From Phoronis ovalis (Eukaryota > Phoronida > Phoronidae), in assembly GCA_028565635.1 (NCBI GenBank), contig JAOXYB010058812.1, positions 1 to 10,885 of the forward strand: a stretch of 10,885 nt of DNA. Direction: 5' to 3'. Shown here one piece after another: positions 1 to 7,334 of this stretch. The stretch's first letter is position 1. Each line of letters begins with the position of its first letter. The position numbers and the translations under genes were made by a program. The notes below the pieces were generated by a model. That model ran no database searches and was not told the DNA's origin. It saw only the letters and a program-made list of their open reading frames with translations.

Positions 1-81
1 AAAATTTGTGATTTTTTTTCTTTAAATTAATTAGTCTTAACAATAATAATTTACGTTTAAATGTATAAAAAGGAGCGCAGA

Positions 82-249
82 GTGTCATGGAAAAAGAGTC
101 TCTAAATGCACCAGATTGCAGGAAAACGCACCAATGTTCAAAACTTTTCCGGGGGAGCATGCCCCCGGACCCCCCTAGTTTTGCTTCTCGCTCGCCCAAA
201 TGCTTTTTTTCCACGCCCCCCCTTCAGGAAAATCCTGGATCCGCCACTG
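82..249 (-). mobile_element. Terminal fragment of a probable hAT-like DNA transposon
   Basis: Read on the minus strand, the segment starts at 249 with CAGTGGCGGATCCAGG, which resembles the terminal inverted repeats of hAT-superfamily transposons (CAG-x-GGCGGA type). The body is strikingly GC-rich against an AT-rich background and carries an inverted repeat at 149-168, with 7-bp arms CCGGGGG and CCCCCGG around a 6-base loop. C-rich runs at 168-175 and 214-222 add to the contrast. The right boundary is well placed, because similarity between the flank and the copy at 10801 begins immediately after 249. The left boundary is uncertain: I do not see a matching inverted repeat, so this may be one end only or a solo MITE-like remnant. 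No transposase coding is present. Short ORFs crossing it (87-308 and 106-360) look like chance readings of the element. The family assignment rests on the terminal motif alone. Confidence 0.5.
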
Positions 250-335
250 ATATATGTATGTCTATTTATAAACAATTTCTGTCTGCTTTACTGCAGCAGT
301 CCTGCTGAACAAAAGATTAAAATGCACTCCTACTG
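250..335 (+). repeat. Short dispersed repeat, left copy (matches 10801-10885)
   Basis: From about 250 to 332 the sequence matches the last ~85 bases of the window in direct orientation. There are roughly six or seven mismatches over the 73 bases from 260, plus one 5-base gap. Shared landmarks include GTCTATTTATA, CTGTCTGCTTTACTGC, CAGTCCTGCT and ACAAAAGATTA. The left copy begins directly at the end of the hAT-like fragment. The right copy is cut by the window edge, so the true repeat may be longer. No coding potential or promoter motif is evident, and I do not recognise the family. Confidence 0.75.
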
Positions 336-360
336 TATACACATACTACATAAAGGCTAA

Positions 361-702
361 TAGATATAGAAAAGTAAAAACACCATACCTCTGCTAATTT
401 AAGCAAACTCGCAGTAGCGGTCAAGTGACCGAATGACATTGAAATATTGGTTAATAGAGAATACATTTGCATTCAAAAAATATGTCCAACCATTTGAATG
501 AAAACGTTTTCAAATTTTATTGAAGTACCATTTCCCAAACTGCGAAGTAATAATTTTTGAAAAAAAATCCAAAAAGGGTTTACTACGCAACCTACGGAGT
601 GACAAACGTTCCCCACATTAACCATTTTTTTGCGTTTCTCATAACTTTCAGGTACATTTTAAATTTAGCATTTGTTCTGTATTTTTAGTAATATCATGTA
701 TT
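361..702 (+). promoter_or_regulatory. 5' flank of the TRIM-NHL gene with two candidate splice acceptors
   Basis: This stretch contains no supported ORF. Two pyrimidine-rich tracts end in AG just before the start codon: one ending ACTTTCAG at 650-651, the other ending TATTTTTAG at 687-688. Either could be the 3' end of an intron in the 5' UTR; a non-coding first exon followed by a coding sequence in one exon is a common layout for TRIM-NHL genes. An in-frame stop (TAA, 619-621) precedes the CDS, and no other in-frame ATG lies between it and 703. No convincing TATA box or initiator was identified, so the transcription start may lie further upstream, possibly outside the window. Confidence 0.4.
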
Positions 703-716
703 ATGGCTGGCATTGA
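696..716 (+). promoter_or_regulatory. Six-codon upstream ORF overlapping the TRIM-NHL start codon
   Basis: An ATG at 696 opens a six-codon frame that ends with TGA at 714-716, running through the main ATG at 703 in a different frame. It lies downstream of both candidate splice acceptors, so it should be in the mature mRNA in either case. Its context has A at -3 but T at +4. The main ATG has A at -3 and G at +4, a stronger Kozak context. By general knowledge of scanning, such an overlapping uORF would lower or condition translation of the main protein. That effect is inference. Confidence 0.45.
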
Positions 717-2733
717 AACCGACGACAAGAACATTGATGAATGTGGTGTATGCATGGAGAAATATAATCAGAGAAAACACCAACCAAAGCTTCTCTCCTG
801 TCACCATAGTTACTGTTTGACCTGTGTGAACAGATTGTCTGATAGAAGAGGTTCAGTAGAATGTCCTAACTGTCGTCGAGTAACACAACTTCCTCAAGGG
901 GGCGCTACCAATCTGCAGTATAACTGGTACGTAGACGAGATGAGACGACTTACTTTGACAGATTCTGAAAATATTTGTTCAAAGCATTCGAAACCTGTAG
1001 ATCTTTTCTGTGAAATATGTAAGGTAATGATATGTTCCAAATGCCTGGCTGCTGACCATAATGGACACAAAGTTGTCCACGAGGATGACCTGCATGCCAA
1101 AATGCAGGCTCACCATGACGAAATCAGGCGTAAGAGAGAGAAAGCTCTCAGTACCATTACCAAACGAAAGCAAAACATCATTTCTCTTGAGGGCGAGAGA
1201 CAAAGACTTAACGCCGAAATGACTCAGAACCTCGTATGCATTGATCAAACATTCGCTGCGATTAGAGATGCATTAGCAAAGAAACAGCAAGCAATAAAAC
1301 AGCACGTCAAAACCAAGTATGAAGCGTCAGTTGCTGACATCGTGGAAAACACAGATAACGAAACATTCAAGATCGCATCGTTTGATAATTTGATCTCCTT
1401 GTTAGACCAAGCCGTGAGCTGCACGCGACCAATTGCTGTCGCTCAAGCTGCTAACAATCTAGAGATAGATCGCCAGTTAACAGAGATTCTAAAAGTCACG
1501 CAAACATTACCGCCAGACGAGAACACCAAGCAGATCCAGAAAGATTTACCGGTTATCTTACAAGGTTTACAATGTGCTGTTGAGCAGCTTGTTCCCACAA
1601 CAACAGCTGTACCGGTCCAAGTGGTCAAAACTAAGCCGTCTGTTGCTATAGCAGGTATTGCAACTACAGTAGAATTTCATACTAATGTAAAATCTTCGGG
1701 ATTAAGTGTCACCATCATCGATCCAGAAAATGATGCAATTTCCAACTGTATAGAGATGATAAGTGACACCTCCTATCGAGTAAAGTATACGCCGCAGGTT
1801 GTTGGTGTACATAAGTGTGCCGTGACCTATTTCGATCTCAGAGTCCATGGTGGAGAGTTTAACATCGCTGTTAAAAGTAATAATCCAGTTATGAAGATTG
1901 GCTCAAAAGGGACGGCTGTGGGTCAACTTAACGCACCTGTCAGTCTTGACTTAGATGCGGCAGGTAATATGTACGTGTCAGATAGAAACAACCAACGTAT
2001 ACATAAGTTTGATAAAAGAGGACAGTATGTGACTCACTGGAGTGCTGGTGGAAGAGATCATAAGGGATACCCATGCTACCTGGCTGTGAATAAAATAACC
2101 AATGAAGTCATATGTACGAGACTCAATAAGAATAAAAGCAGTGAAGGTAAGCCGTTCCTATACACCAACATTCTTCAGATATATAACAACAACAAAATAA
2201 AGGATGAAATCACAGTTGAAGAGAACGTGAAACTGTGCACAATAGCTGTGAACAGTCAACAGCAAATCATGTGTACAGATATTGGCAAACATGCTGTGAT
2301 TTTATTTAGTAAACATTTTGCCGTGCTCAAGAAAATAGGTTGTCGGGGAGCTGAACCTGGACAGTTTCTCTCTCCAACAGGCGTTGCTACAGGTCTAAAT
2401 GACGATATTGTAGTAATGGATAAGGGTAATACACGAGTACAAGTGTTTGATGTGAATTGTGTATTCAAGTATCAGTTTGGCAGTGAGGGCACTAAGAAGG
2501 GGCAGTTTAAAGGAGCAGAATCTATTAACATTGATAAAGATGGCCACATACTGGTGGGTGATGTGAAAAGAGGAGATATTCAAATGTTTTACTATTCCGG
2601 ACAGTTTCTGTCATGCATTGACAGTGGCGATGATAAGATGGGTGCACCTCTTGGATTGGCTGTCACTGATGACCATCACGTGTTGGTCGCGGATAGGGAT
2701 GATAATTGCATTAAAAAATACAAGTACATGTAA
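703..2733 (+). CDS. TRIM-NHL protein (RING, B-box 2, coiled coil, filamin Ig, NHL), probable E3 ubiquitin ligase
   Basis: A 676-residue protein in one uninterrupted exon, close in layout to TRIM2/TRIM3-type proteins. The RING is complete (C14, C17, C33, H35, C38, C41, C54, C57; C3HC4), as expected for E2 binding and ubiquitin transfer. A single type-2 B-box follows with all zinc ligands (C92, H95, C103, C106, C111, C114, H119, H122). Residues about 128-205 are charged and heptad-like, fitting the dimerising coiled coil. Residues about 306-392 fit a filamin/ABP280 Ig fold ending in the typical VGVHKCAV strand. Residues about 395-676 form an NHL propeller of about six blades: those beginning near 395, 548 and 594 are clear, while those near 450 and 507 are degenerate. 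The start at 703 is the only in-frame ATG before the RING. Family members act as cytoplasmic ligases and bind RNA or protein through the propeller; the target here is unknown. Bivalves carry many such paralogues, so orthology to a named TRIM is not claimed. Confidence 0.95.
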   Translation: MAGIETDDKNIDECGVCMEKYNQRKHQPKLLSCHHSYCLTCVNRLSDRRGSVECPNCRRVTQLPQGGATNLQYNWYVDEMRRLTLTDSENICSKHSKPVDLFCEICKVMICSKCLAADHNGHKVVHEDDLHAKMQAHHDEIRRKREKALSTITKRKQNIISLEGERQRLNAEMTQNLVCIDQTFAAIRDALAKKQQAIKQHVKTKYEASVADIVENTDNETFKIASFDNLISLLDQAVSCTRPIAVAQAANNLEIDRQLTEILKVTQTLPPDENTKQIQKDLPVILQGLQCAVEQLVPTTTAVPVQVVKTKPSVAIAGIATTVEFHTNVKSSGLSVTIIDPENDAISNCIEMISDTSYRVKYTPQVVGVHKCAVTYFDLRVHGGEFNIAVKSNNPVMKIGSKGTAVGQLNAPVSLDLDAAGNMYVSDRNNQRIHKFDKRGQYVTHWSAGGRDHKGYPCYLAVNKITNEVICTRLNKNKSSEGKPFLYTNILQIYNNNKIKDEITVEENVKLCTIAVNSQQQIMCTDIGKHAVILFSKHFAVLKKIGCRGAEPGQFLSPTGVATGLNDDIVVMDKGNTRVQVFDVNCVFKYQFGSEGTKKGQFKGAESINIDKDGHILVGDVKRGDIQMFYYSGQFLSCIDSGDDKMGAPLGLAVTDDHHVLVADRDDNCIKKYKYM

Positions 2734-3140
2734 AGTAGAAGTAAACAAAAATAAGTAACAAGACTCGTAATATCAGTGGTGCCACATATATGCGTGAGTC
2801 AAGCAAACAATGATTTTGGCGGCTGACTTACTGTGCTTGGTAGTTTAATGCAAACTTCGGAAAATATTAGTATTAGTGATGGTGTGGTTAAATATACAAA
2901 TATTGTTATTGCACAAACGTATATAATACGCAAAAGAATTATTTTGGCAGCTAAAATATAAAAGCACAGTTATAAACTTATTTAAATAACATGAAAATAC
3001 GCTTCATATAACTTAATGATTTTGCTTGTTTGCTTACATTTATACGGAGATTACAGTTACAATAAACATAATTATGTTCACCAAGAAGAGTTTGTTTTAT
3101 CTCAAAAATTAGCAATAAATAAACACCTTTTCGTGCAATG
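2734..3140 (+). promoter_or_regulatory. Probable 3' UTR of the TRIM-NHL gene with polyadenylation signals
   Basis: The stretch after the stop codon is AT-rich and non-coding. AATAAA hexamers occur at 3061-3066 and as an overlapping pair at 3114-3119 and 3118-3123. The pair is followed by a short T/G-containing stretch (TTTTCGTGCAATGT), plausible as a downstream element. Use of either site would give a 3' UTR of about 350 to 410 bases. The minus-strand ORF across 2978-3160 is low complexity and not supported as a gene. Confidence 0.45.
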
Positions 3141-4590
3141 TATCTAACGTCGATCACCATCCAGCAACCGGTTCAAAACGTGAATATCTGCTTGATTGAA
3201 CACACGAATAACAGCCAAAGTAAATAAATCAGTGAGTTATTCACCTCCTTATCATAAACTGTATGTTAACCTACCGTCGTGACACAAAACGTAACTTGAC
3301 AAATTGAAATAGCAAGGTAACAACCAGTTCCTGCAATTACATATAGCGTTACAGATTTGTACATGGGTACCGAGTCTGCTGTTATATCAGTAATGGCGCT
3401 AACGTATCATTAACCTGTAAAACGAAACACGTGTTGCCTTGCTTTTTTTATATCAGGCCATTCTCTAAAATGGAATTGTAATATAAATTATTACGTCAGT
3501 GTGTTACTACTGCAATTACGTTATTGTCGTGCAAAGGGAAAATAAAGTTAATAAAATTAAATGATAGAAACGTCGCTGGTGGTTTATGTAACAAATACAT
3601 TCTGCATCATCTGCACAGATTAGTGACTAATCGTACTTGATGGTTTTGATGTCGTGAACAAAGTTTTACAGCATGGGCTTGTGATTGCGCTGATGACCAA
3701 CTTACTGAGTACACTTATGTCATTTTTCATAACTATATCAATAAGCGCAAAAAATGCGACATCACTTGATTATCTAGTATGTTGCTATATAACACTTAAA
3801 ATAAATACCTGTAAAGATGTGCTTTGGGCTGACAACGCTGTGAATCCAACGGTATCGCTAAAGACAATTGTTACAGAGTGAGGGATCTCTGCCGGAACCA
3901 CTTTTCAGCGTTTTAATTGCTCAGCTATACCACTTGTAACAGTTTAATATTTTATAAAGTATTTTTGAAAGCACTCTTCCTAACGTTTCTTATATTTCCA
4001 CTTTAATCATTATGATCCGATGACGTAACATTTTTCTTTTACGGAAAAAGCATGTTGTGAGCAGATTAGCATTACCTTCTTTCTTATTATGTTCTGATAC
4101 ACTTCAGTTACACCACAATGCTCTAATACAAAAGAACAAGTTGAATGAAATAAACACTTTAATTTAATATATCTTTTGGTGGCATCATTCGATACAAGAG
4201 CTATTATGTCTTCTTGGATTCCACTACTAGGTGATATGTTCTATCCGTGACACAATTTCTTCCAAAAAAAGTACAATTAATACTGCTCCATAAATAATCA
4301 TGACAGCGATCAAATTCTAACGCTTTTAAAGTGTTATACTCTACGGTCAAAGGAATTATTCTAATCTATTGATGCTGTAATAATATTATCTCAATTGTAT
4401 ATTAATAATATCCGAATCTATGATAATAAACCAACATGCAGTCAACACGCACTTCTATTCTCTGCTACTAAACAATTCAATTGTCCTTTTTAGTAAGCCA
4501 TAAATGAATCATGCCCCGTTTTCTTGTATTACTGTGGTTACTAATTTCGTAATAAGCAAATATAATAACCTCTAAATTCATGTCATTACT
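3141..4590. other. Non-coding AT-rich stretch, nothing recognised
   Basis: No reading frame here shows domain-like composition; the 75-codon frame at 3654-3881 has no start context, no flanking splice sites and no recognisable motif. No tandem repeat, tRNA or terminal inverted repeat was found by eye. If the minus-strand exon at 4591-4767 is real, the lower-coordinate part would include its 3' UTR; a possible ATTAAA signal on the minus strand lies near 4158-4163. Confidence 0.5.
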
Positions 4591-4767
4591 CTAATTTCTA
4601 TATGCTGGATATTCCTCAATTTTTTCTCTAACAACTTCCACGAAGTCCATATATTCAAGGGAGATTGTAATTAAATAGCTATAGTTAAATGCTGTAGCGA
4701 GAACATGTACATTCGTCTGGTTTCCAATGAAGTCGTCTGTCACATCTGTTATGATTGAATTCGCAAC
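4591..4767 (-). CDS. Candidate 3'-terminal coding exon of an unrecognised gene
   Basis: On the minus strand a strong splice acceptor (TTAATGTTTTTTCAG, ending at 4768) is followed without delay by a 58-codon open segment that ends in a stop at 4591-4593. The exon would start in phase 0 with Val-Ala-Asn. Its amino-acid use is balanced and unlike the K/N/I/Y-rich readings of chance ORFs nearby. It has two N-glycosylation sequons (NQT and NYS), an aliphatic stretch (YSYLITISLEY) and an acidic, helix-like end (VEVVREKIEEYPAYRN). The upstream ATG at 4777-4779 lies inside the polypyrimidine tract and is probably not a start. I cannot name the family. The 5' exons would lie at higher coordinates on the minus strand, perhaps outside the window; none was found with confidence. 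It could also be a chance open segment or a decayed exon. Confidence 0.4.
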   Translation of the reverse strand, partial: VANSIITDVTDDFIGNQTNVHVLATAFNYSYLITISLEYMDFVEVVREKIEEYPAYRN

Positions 4768-5092
4768 CTGAAAAAACATTAATCACTGCATTAATGTACT
4801 AGAATAAAATTACTTAAAATTCAGTTTTGTCCGCGTGTTTAAAAATTGTTATGCTGTTAGGAGGTGGTTTACTTTAGCCTTGTATATCGTATAATCTGAG
4901 AATTACAAATTTTGAAATATCTGCGCATGCAAACACTGTGGTCACGGGGCGGTACTGCCATTCACGGTGACTATATATATATCTCCCTTTTTAGCCTCCA
5001 CTGGGTATCTTCAATTCTTATGTTTATTACACACGTTTTGTTCATGTATATATTTTGAATAAAAGATATTTGATGAAATACTTTCTAGTGCC
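4768..5092. other. Non-coding stretch, possible intron of the minus-strand candidate gene
   Basis: No ORF of note. A GC-richer patch at about 4941-4971 begins GTCAC and ends GTGAC, followed by a short (TA)n run near 4972-4981. If the exon at 4591-4767 is genuine, this is intron sequence upstream of it on the minus strand. Confidence 0.4.
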
Positions 5093-5408
5093 AATTTCCA
5101 GGATTGTGTTTACTGCTTTTGTCATTGGGCCTACATTTCTAGAATTTATTTTTACTATGGGGTGTGTATTTTTGCAAATAAATTTTACCATCGGATATAT
5201 ATTGTGGTAATCTGTTATATATTTCGGGGACATGGAGAGAAAACGATGTAAATTTCCATGATTTTGTATACTGTTTTTGGCGTTTGGCCTACATTACTAG
5301 GATTTTTCTACCATGGGGTGTGTATTTTTGCAATTACTTTTTTACCAAGGGACATATACTGTGTGGCAATATGTGCTATATTTCAAGGAGATGGGGAGAA
5401 AACAGTAT
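5093..5408 (+). repeat. Two-copy tandem repeat, about 157 bp per unit
   Basis: Positions 5093-5250 and 5251-5408 are diverged head-to-tail copies. Both begin AATTTCCA, share GGCCTACATT, share the stretch ATGGGGTGTGTATTTTTGCAA (at 5157 and 5313, offset 156), and end near GGAGA-GAAAAC (5235-5244 and 5393-5402). The flanks at 5040-5090 and after 5410 do not continue the pattern. Short ORFs on both strands here (5042-5233 minus, 5284-5466 plus) are readings of the repeat, not genes. Confidence 0.8.
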
Positions 5409-5901
5409 AAAACATAGTTACGTGAATGTGGTACCTTACATATTAAAACTAATATGTGACTCATAAAAGCATGATATGATATGTAGCTACACTGATAAGA
5501 CTCTGGGCAAATCTAATTTTATTTTCTGTTGTGTACTGTATGGCCTAAATTGATTACGAGAACTACAACAGAGAGCAGAGAAAGATTCTAGTAAAACAAT
5601 ATATTCAGCAGGTAATTCAAACATATGTTTCATCTACATGTAAAACGATTGTGTGCGTATTACGTTGATAGTAAAGCAAGAAAAGTAACATCGAACATAA
5701 AAGTAGTTTTCATAGAGAAACAAGTGAAAGCACTGATTTCCGTTTCAAATTACACTTGGTATATGCTTAAATATTTAACTTACCTTTGTAAAATATTCAT
5801 ACTTAAGCCATGCCAGATCATTATTTTTTTCTTTTAATTGTTCCATCTACATAATTATACTTACATTCAATTACGCACGTTTAATTTTATGACTTATGGA
5901 C
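5409..5901. other. Non-coding AT-rich stretch, nothing recognised
   Basis: The only longer open frame, at 5625-5837 on the plus strand, ends in a phenylalanine-rich low-complexity tail and has no domain or splice context. No repeat copy shared with the rest of the window was seen. Confidence 0.45.
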
Positions 5902-5975
5902 GAAATCGTGGCCGGCTCCAAACATGATATTTACGTGCTTATGATCTCAAATCAGTGTCGAATCCCGGGCCTGTA
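5902..5975 (+). repeat. tRNA-like fragment, probably the head of a degenerate tRNA-derived SINE
   Basis: GTGGCCGGCTCC at 5909-5920 resembles an RNA polymerase III A box, and TGTCGAATCCC at 5956-5966 resembles a B box (consensus GGTTCGAATCC) with few mismatches. The spacing of about 47 bases is what a tRNA-type internal promoter has. The ending TCGAATCCCGGGCC is like that of many bivalve tRNA-derived SINEs. A full cloverleaf does not fold by eye: the D and anticodon arms are broken, so this is not called a functional tRNA. A possible tRNA-unrelated body continues to about 6120, including a small hairpin near 6038-6053. Confidence 0.4.
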
Positions 5976-6345
5976 TGTATAAGATCAGAAATGATTAATA
6001 TATATTTAACTGTTTGCCGTTGAATTAACCGCTGCTTCCTGCTGCAAAGTGCAGTTACGTTATAAATGATGGGATATAAACATTTTTTTCTGACTTTTGA
6101 AATAAGGTAATAAAACTGTAGAAAAGCATATTGTTGAGTACATATGTTATGCGGTATGCCAATGATGTACGAACACTACGTTCAGAGGATGACTATCACT
6201 TCCTTGTGATTATGAAAATTAATAAAGAAAGTTGCAGTCAAATATCAGCGTTTTTGTATAGATTTCGAGTCGAAAGTTTAATGGAAGCAAAGTATGTGAA
6301 ACTATGAACTGGACACATGTATGTGATAAATTGCATATATTTTTG
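5976..6345. other. Non-coding stretch between the SINE-like head and the compound repeat block
   Basis: No coding potential. Its first part may be the SINE body. The rest is AT-rich unique-looking sequence, with possible very diverged similarity of 6290-6345 to the region before 7588 that I could not establish. Confidence 0.35.
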
Positions 6346-6437
6346 TACATTTATTACGACTGTATTTTCTGACGTACACTGAGTCTTAAATCACAACACG
6401 AAAGTCCTCATAAAATTAGATACAACGTTACCACGCA
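6346..6437 (+). repeat. Partial upstream copy (Z) of the 7335-8167 repeat unit
   Basis: This segment matches about 7590-7680 in direct orientation. Shared landmarks are TTTATTACGA, TGTATTTTCTGAC, GAGTC-TAAA, ACGAAAGT-CCTCATAAAATTAGATAC. Mismatches and small indels are scattered, so it is older than the near-identical parts shared by units A and B. The match fades near 6425-6437, where the LINE sequence starts. Confidence 0.75.
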
Positions 6438-6445
6438 AGAAATTT

Positions 6446-7206
6446 CAATTAATTTTAAGAGCTTTTTTGGGAGTACACCGCTTTGCTCCAAATGCTGCTT
6501 TAAATGGTGATATGGCCTGGGCGGATTCCTCAACCAGACGGAGGGTTCAGATGATCAGTCTATCGAACAGGTTCATTAAGATGGATGACAATTGATTGAC
6601 TAAGATTGTCTTTTCGTGGGACTATAACAATTGTTCCGGGAACTGGTCATCTGAACTAAAACATATTTTATCTGAAATAGGTGCTGTAAATACTTTTGTA
6701 CAAAAATGCCCTTTTGACAAAAATATTGCTTTTGACATTCTTTTTAAACAGCTATCCAGTACTTGGACTGAACAGCTGGGACATTTTTCAAAACTTTGCA
6801 CTTATAAATCAAGGATAAATTTGAAACTGAACTTTTTGTGAAAATTCCAATGGACAGATCATTGAGATCCTTTCTGGCCCAACTTAGATGTGGAATTCTT
6901 CCTCTTCATGTTGAAACAGGGAGATATTTAGGACTACCTGGGGAAGATAGATTTTGTGAATTTTGTGACTGGGGATGTGTAGAGGATGAAGCCCAGTTTG
7001 TTTTATATTGTGATTTGTATAAGTCGGCCAGGAGTGATCTTACTGAGCTCTCTGCAGAAACTTTTGATTTTACAACTTTCGATTTTTGTGATTTGTTAGA
7101 TAATGAAATCTTGTTGCTGGTGTTTTCTAAGGAATGTACTATAAAGGCACTAGCTAAATTTGTAAAAACTGCATTTTCAGTGAGAAAACAAAACTTGTAT
7201 CTGTAA
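6446..7206 (+). pseudogene. Decayed C-terminal part of LINE ORF2 (reverse-transcriptase protein)
   Basis: Coding similarity runs from about 6446 to the TAA at 7204-7206 with two disabling changes. An in-frame TGA at 6593-6595 interrupts the first part, since codons on both sides read on in the same frame. A one-base frame change between about 6800 and 6815 shifts the reading to the next frame, since the first frame stops at 6839-6841. The second part holds the C-terminal zinc-knuckle region: a C-x2-C pair (FCEFC, codons at about 6952-6966) and a later Cys in FVLYC. The usual His just before that last segment (normally EDE-x-HF) is replaced by Gln (EDEAQF), so the CCHC motif is incomplete. The open frames at 6596-6841 and 6838-7206 are pieces of this one broken gene, not separate genes; their first codons are TTG and GTG, internal to the protein. 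Confidence 0.85.
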
Positions 7207-7255
7207 AATGTGTAGAACTATTTATTAATAATTGGCTATACTTTATAGTATTGTA

Positions 7256-7284
7256 AGCCTATTTGAGGCTGGGTGCGAAAGCAC
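7256..7284 (+). other. Two small hairpins in the LINE 3' UTR
   Basis: The first is AGCCT / AGGCT (7256-7260 and 7266-7270) around the loop ATTTG. The second is GTGC-GAAA-GCAC (7273-7284), a 4-bp stem closed by a GNRA-type tetraloop. 3'-terminal stem-loops are recognised by the reverse transcriptase in several LINE families (for example UnaL2-type elements). That these serve the same purpose is inference. They lie about 20 bases before the AATAAA and the tail. Confidence 0.45.
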
Positions 7285-7300
7285 ATTACTTTAAAATAAA

Positions 7301-7334
7301 ATACATACATACATACATACATACATACATACAT
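7301..7334 (+). repeat. (ATAC)n microsatellite, LINE 3' tail
   Basis: Thirty-four bases of perfect ATAC repeat (eight and a half units) directly follow the LINE 3' UTR. Unit A of the flanking repeat starts again just after it, which marks the end of the inserted element. Confidence 0.9.

Larger units (their letters stand above)
6440..7334 (+). mobile_element. 5'-truncated non-LTR retrotransposon (LINE) with (ATAC)n tail
   Basis: About 0.9 kb of the 3' end of a LINE: the C-terminal region of the ORF2 reverse-transcriptase protein, a short 3' UTR with two small hairpins, an AATAAA at 7295-7300, and a tetranucleotide tail at 7301-7334. It lacks the endonuclease and the catalytic reverse-transcriptase core, so it is dead on arrival by 5' truncation, the usual outcome of target-primed reverse transcription. 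The 5' junction lies between about 6425 and 6445. The peptide GVHRFAPNAALNGDM is typical of a LINE lineage widespread in molluscs and cnidarians. I do not assign the clade. Confidence 0.85.

Noticed and set aside
87-360. Two overlapping plus-strand ORFs (87-308, 106-360)
   Set aside because: They run through the GC-rich transposon end and into the adjacent repeat, and lack any domain or conserved start context.
894-2583. Minus-strand ORFs inside the TRIM-NHL gene
   Set aside because: They are antisense shadows of a long, clearly coding plus frame and have no independent support.
3654-3881. 75-codon plus frame with a hydrophobic stretch
   Set aside because: It has no ATG at its stated start (GTG), no splice signals flanking it and no recognisable motif; composition fits chance.
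4941-4971. Palindrome with GTCAC/GTGAC ends as an operator or cruciform
   Set aside because: Only the outer five base pairs match; the interior does not pair well.
5902-5975. A functional tRNA gene
   Set aside because: The A and B box-like motifs are present, but the acceptor, D and anticodon stems do not pair, so only a SINE-like remnant is claimed.
6596-7206. Two separate small genes (6596-6841 and 6838-7206)
   Set aside because: Both are fragments of one LINE ORF2, separated by a frame change; their first codons are TTG and GTG within the protein.
7301-7334. The (ATAC)n run as part of a CRISPR-like or regulatory array
   Set aside because: It is a perfect microsatellite immediately after a LINE polyadenylation signal, the usual tail of such an element.
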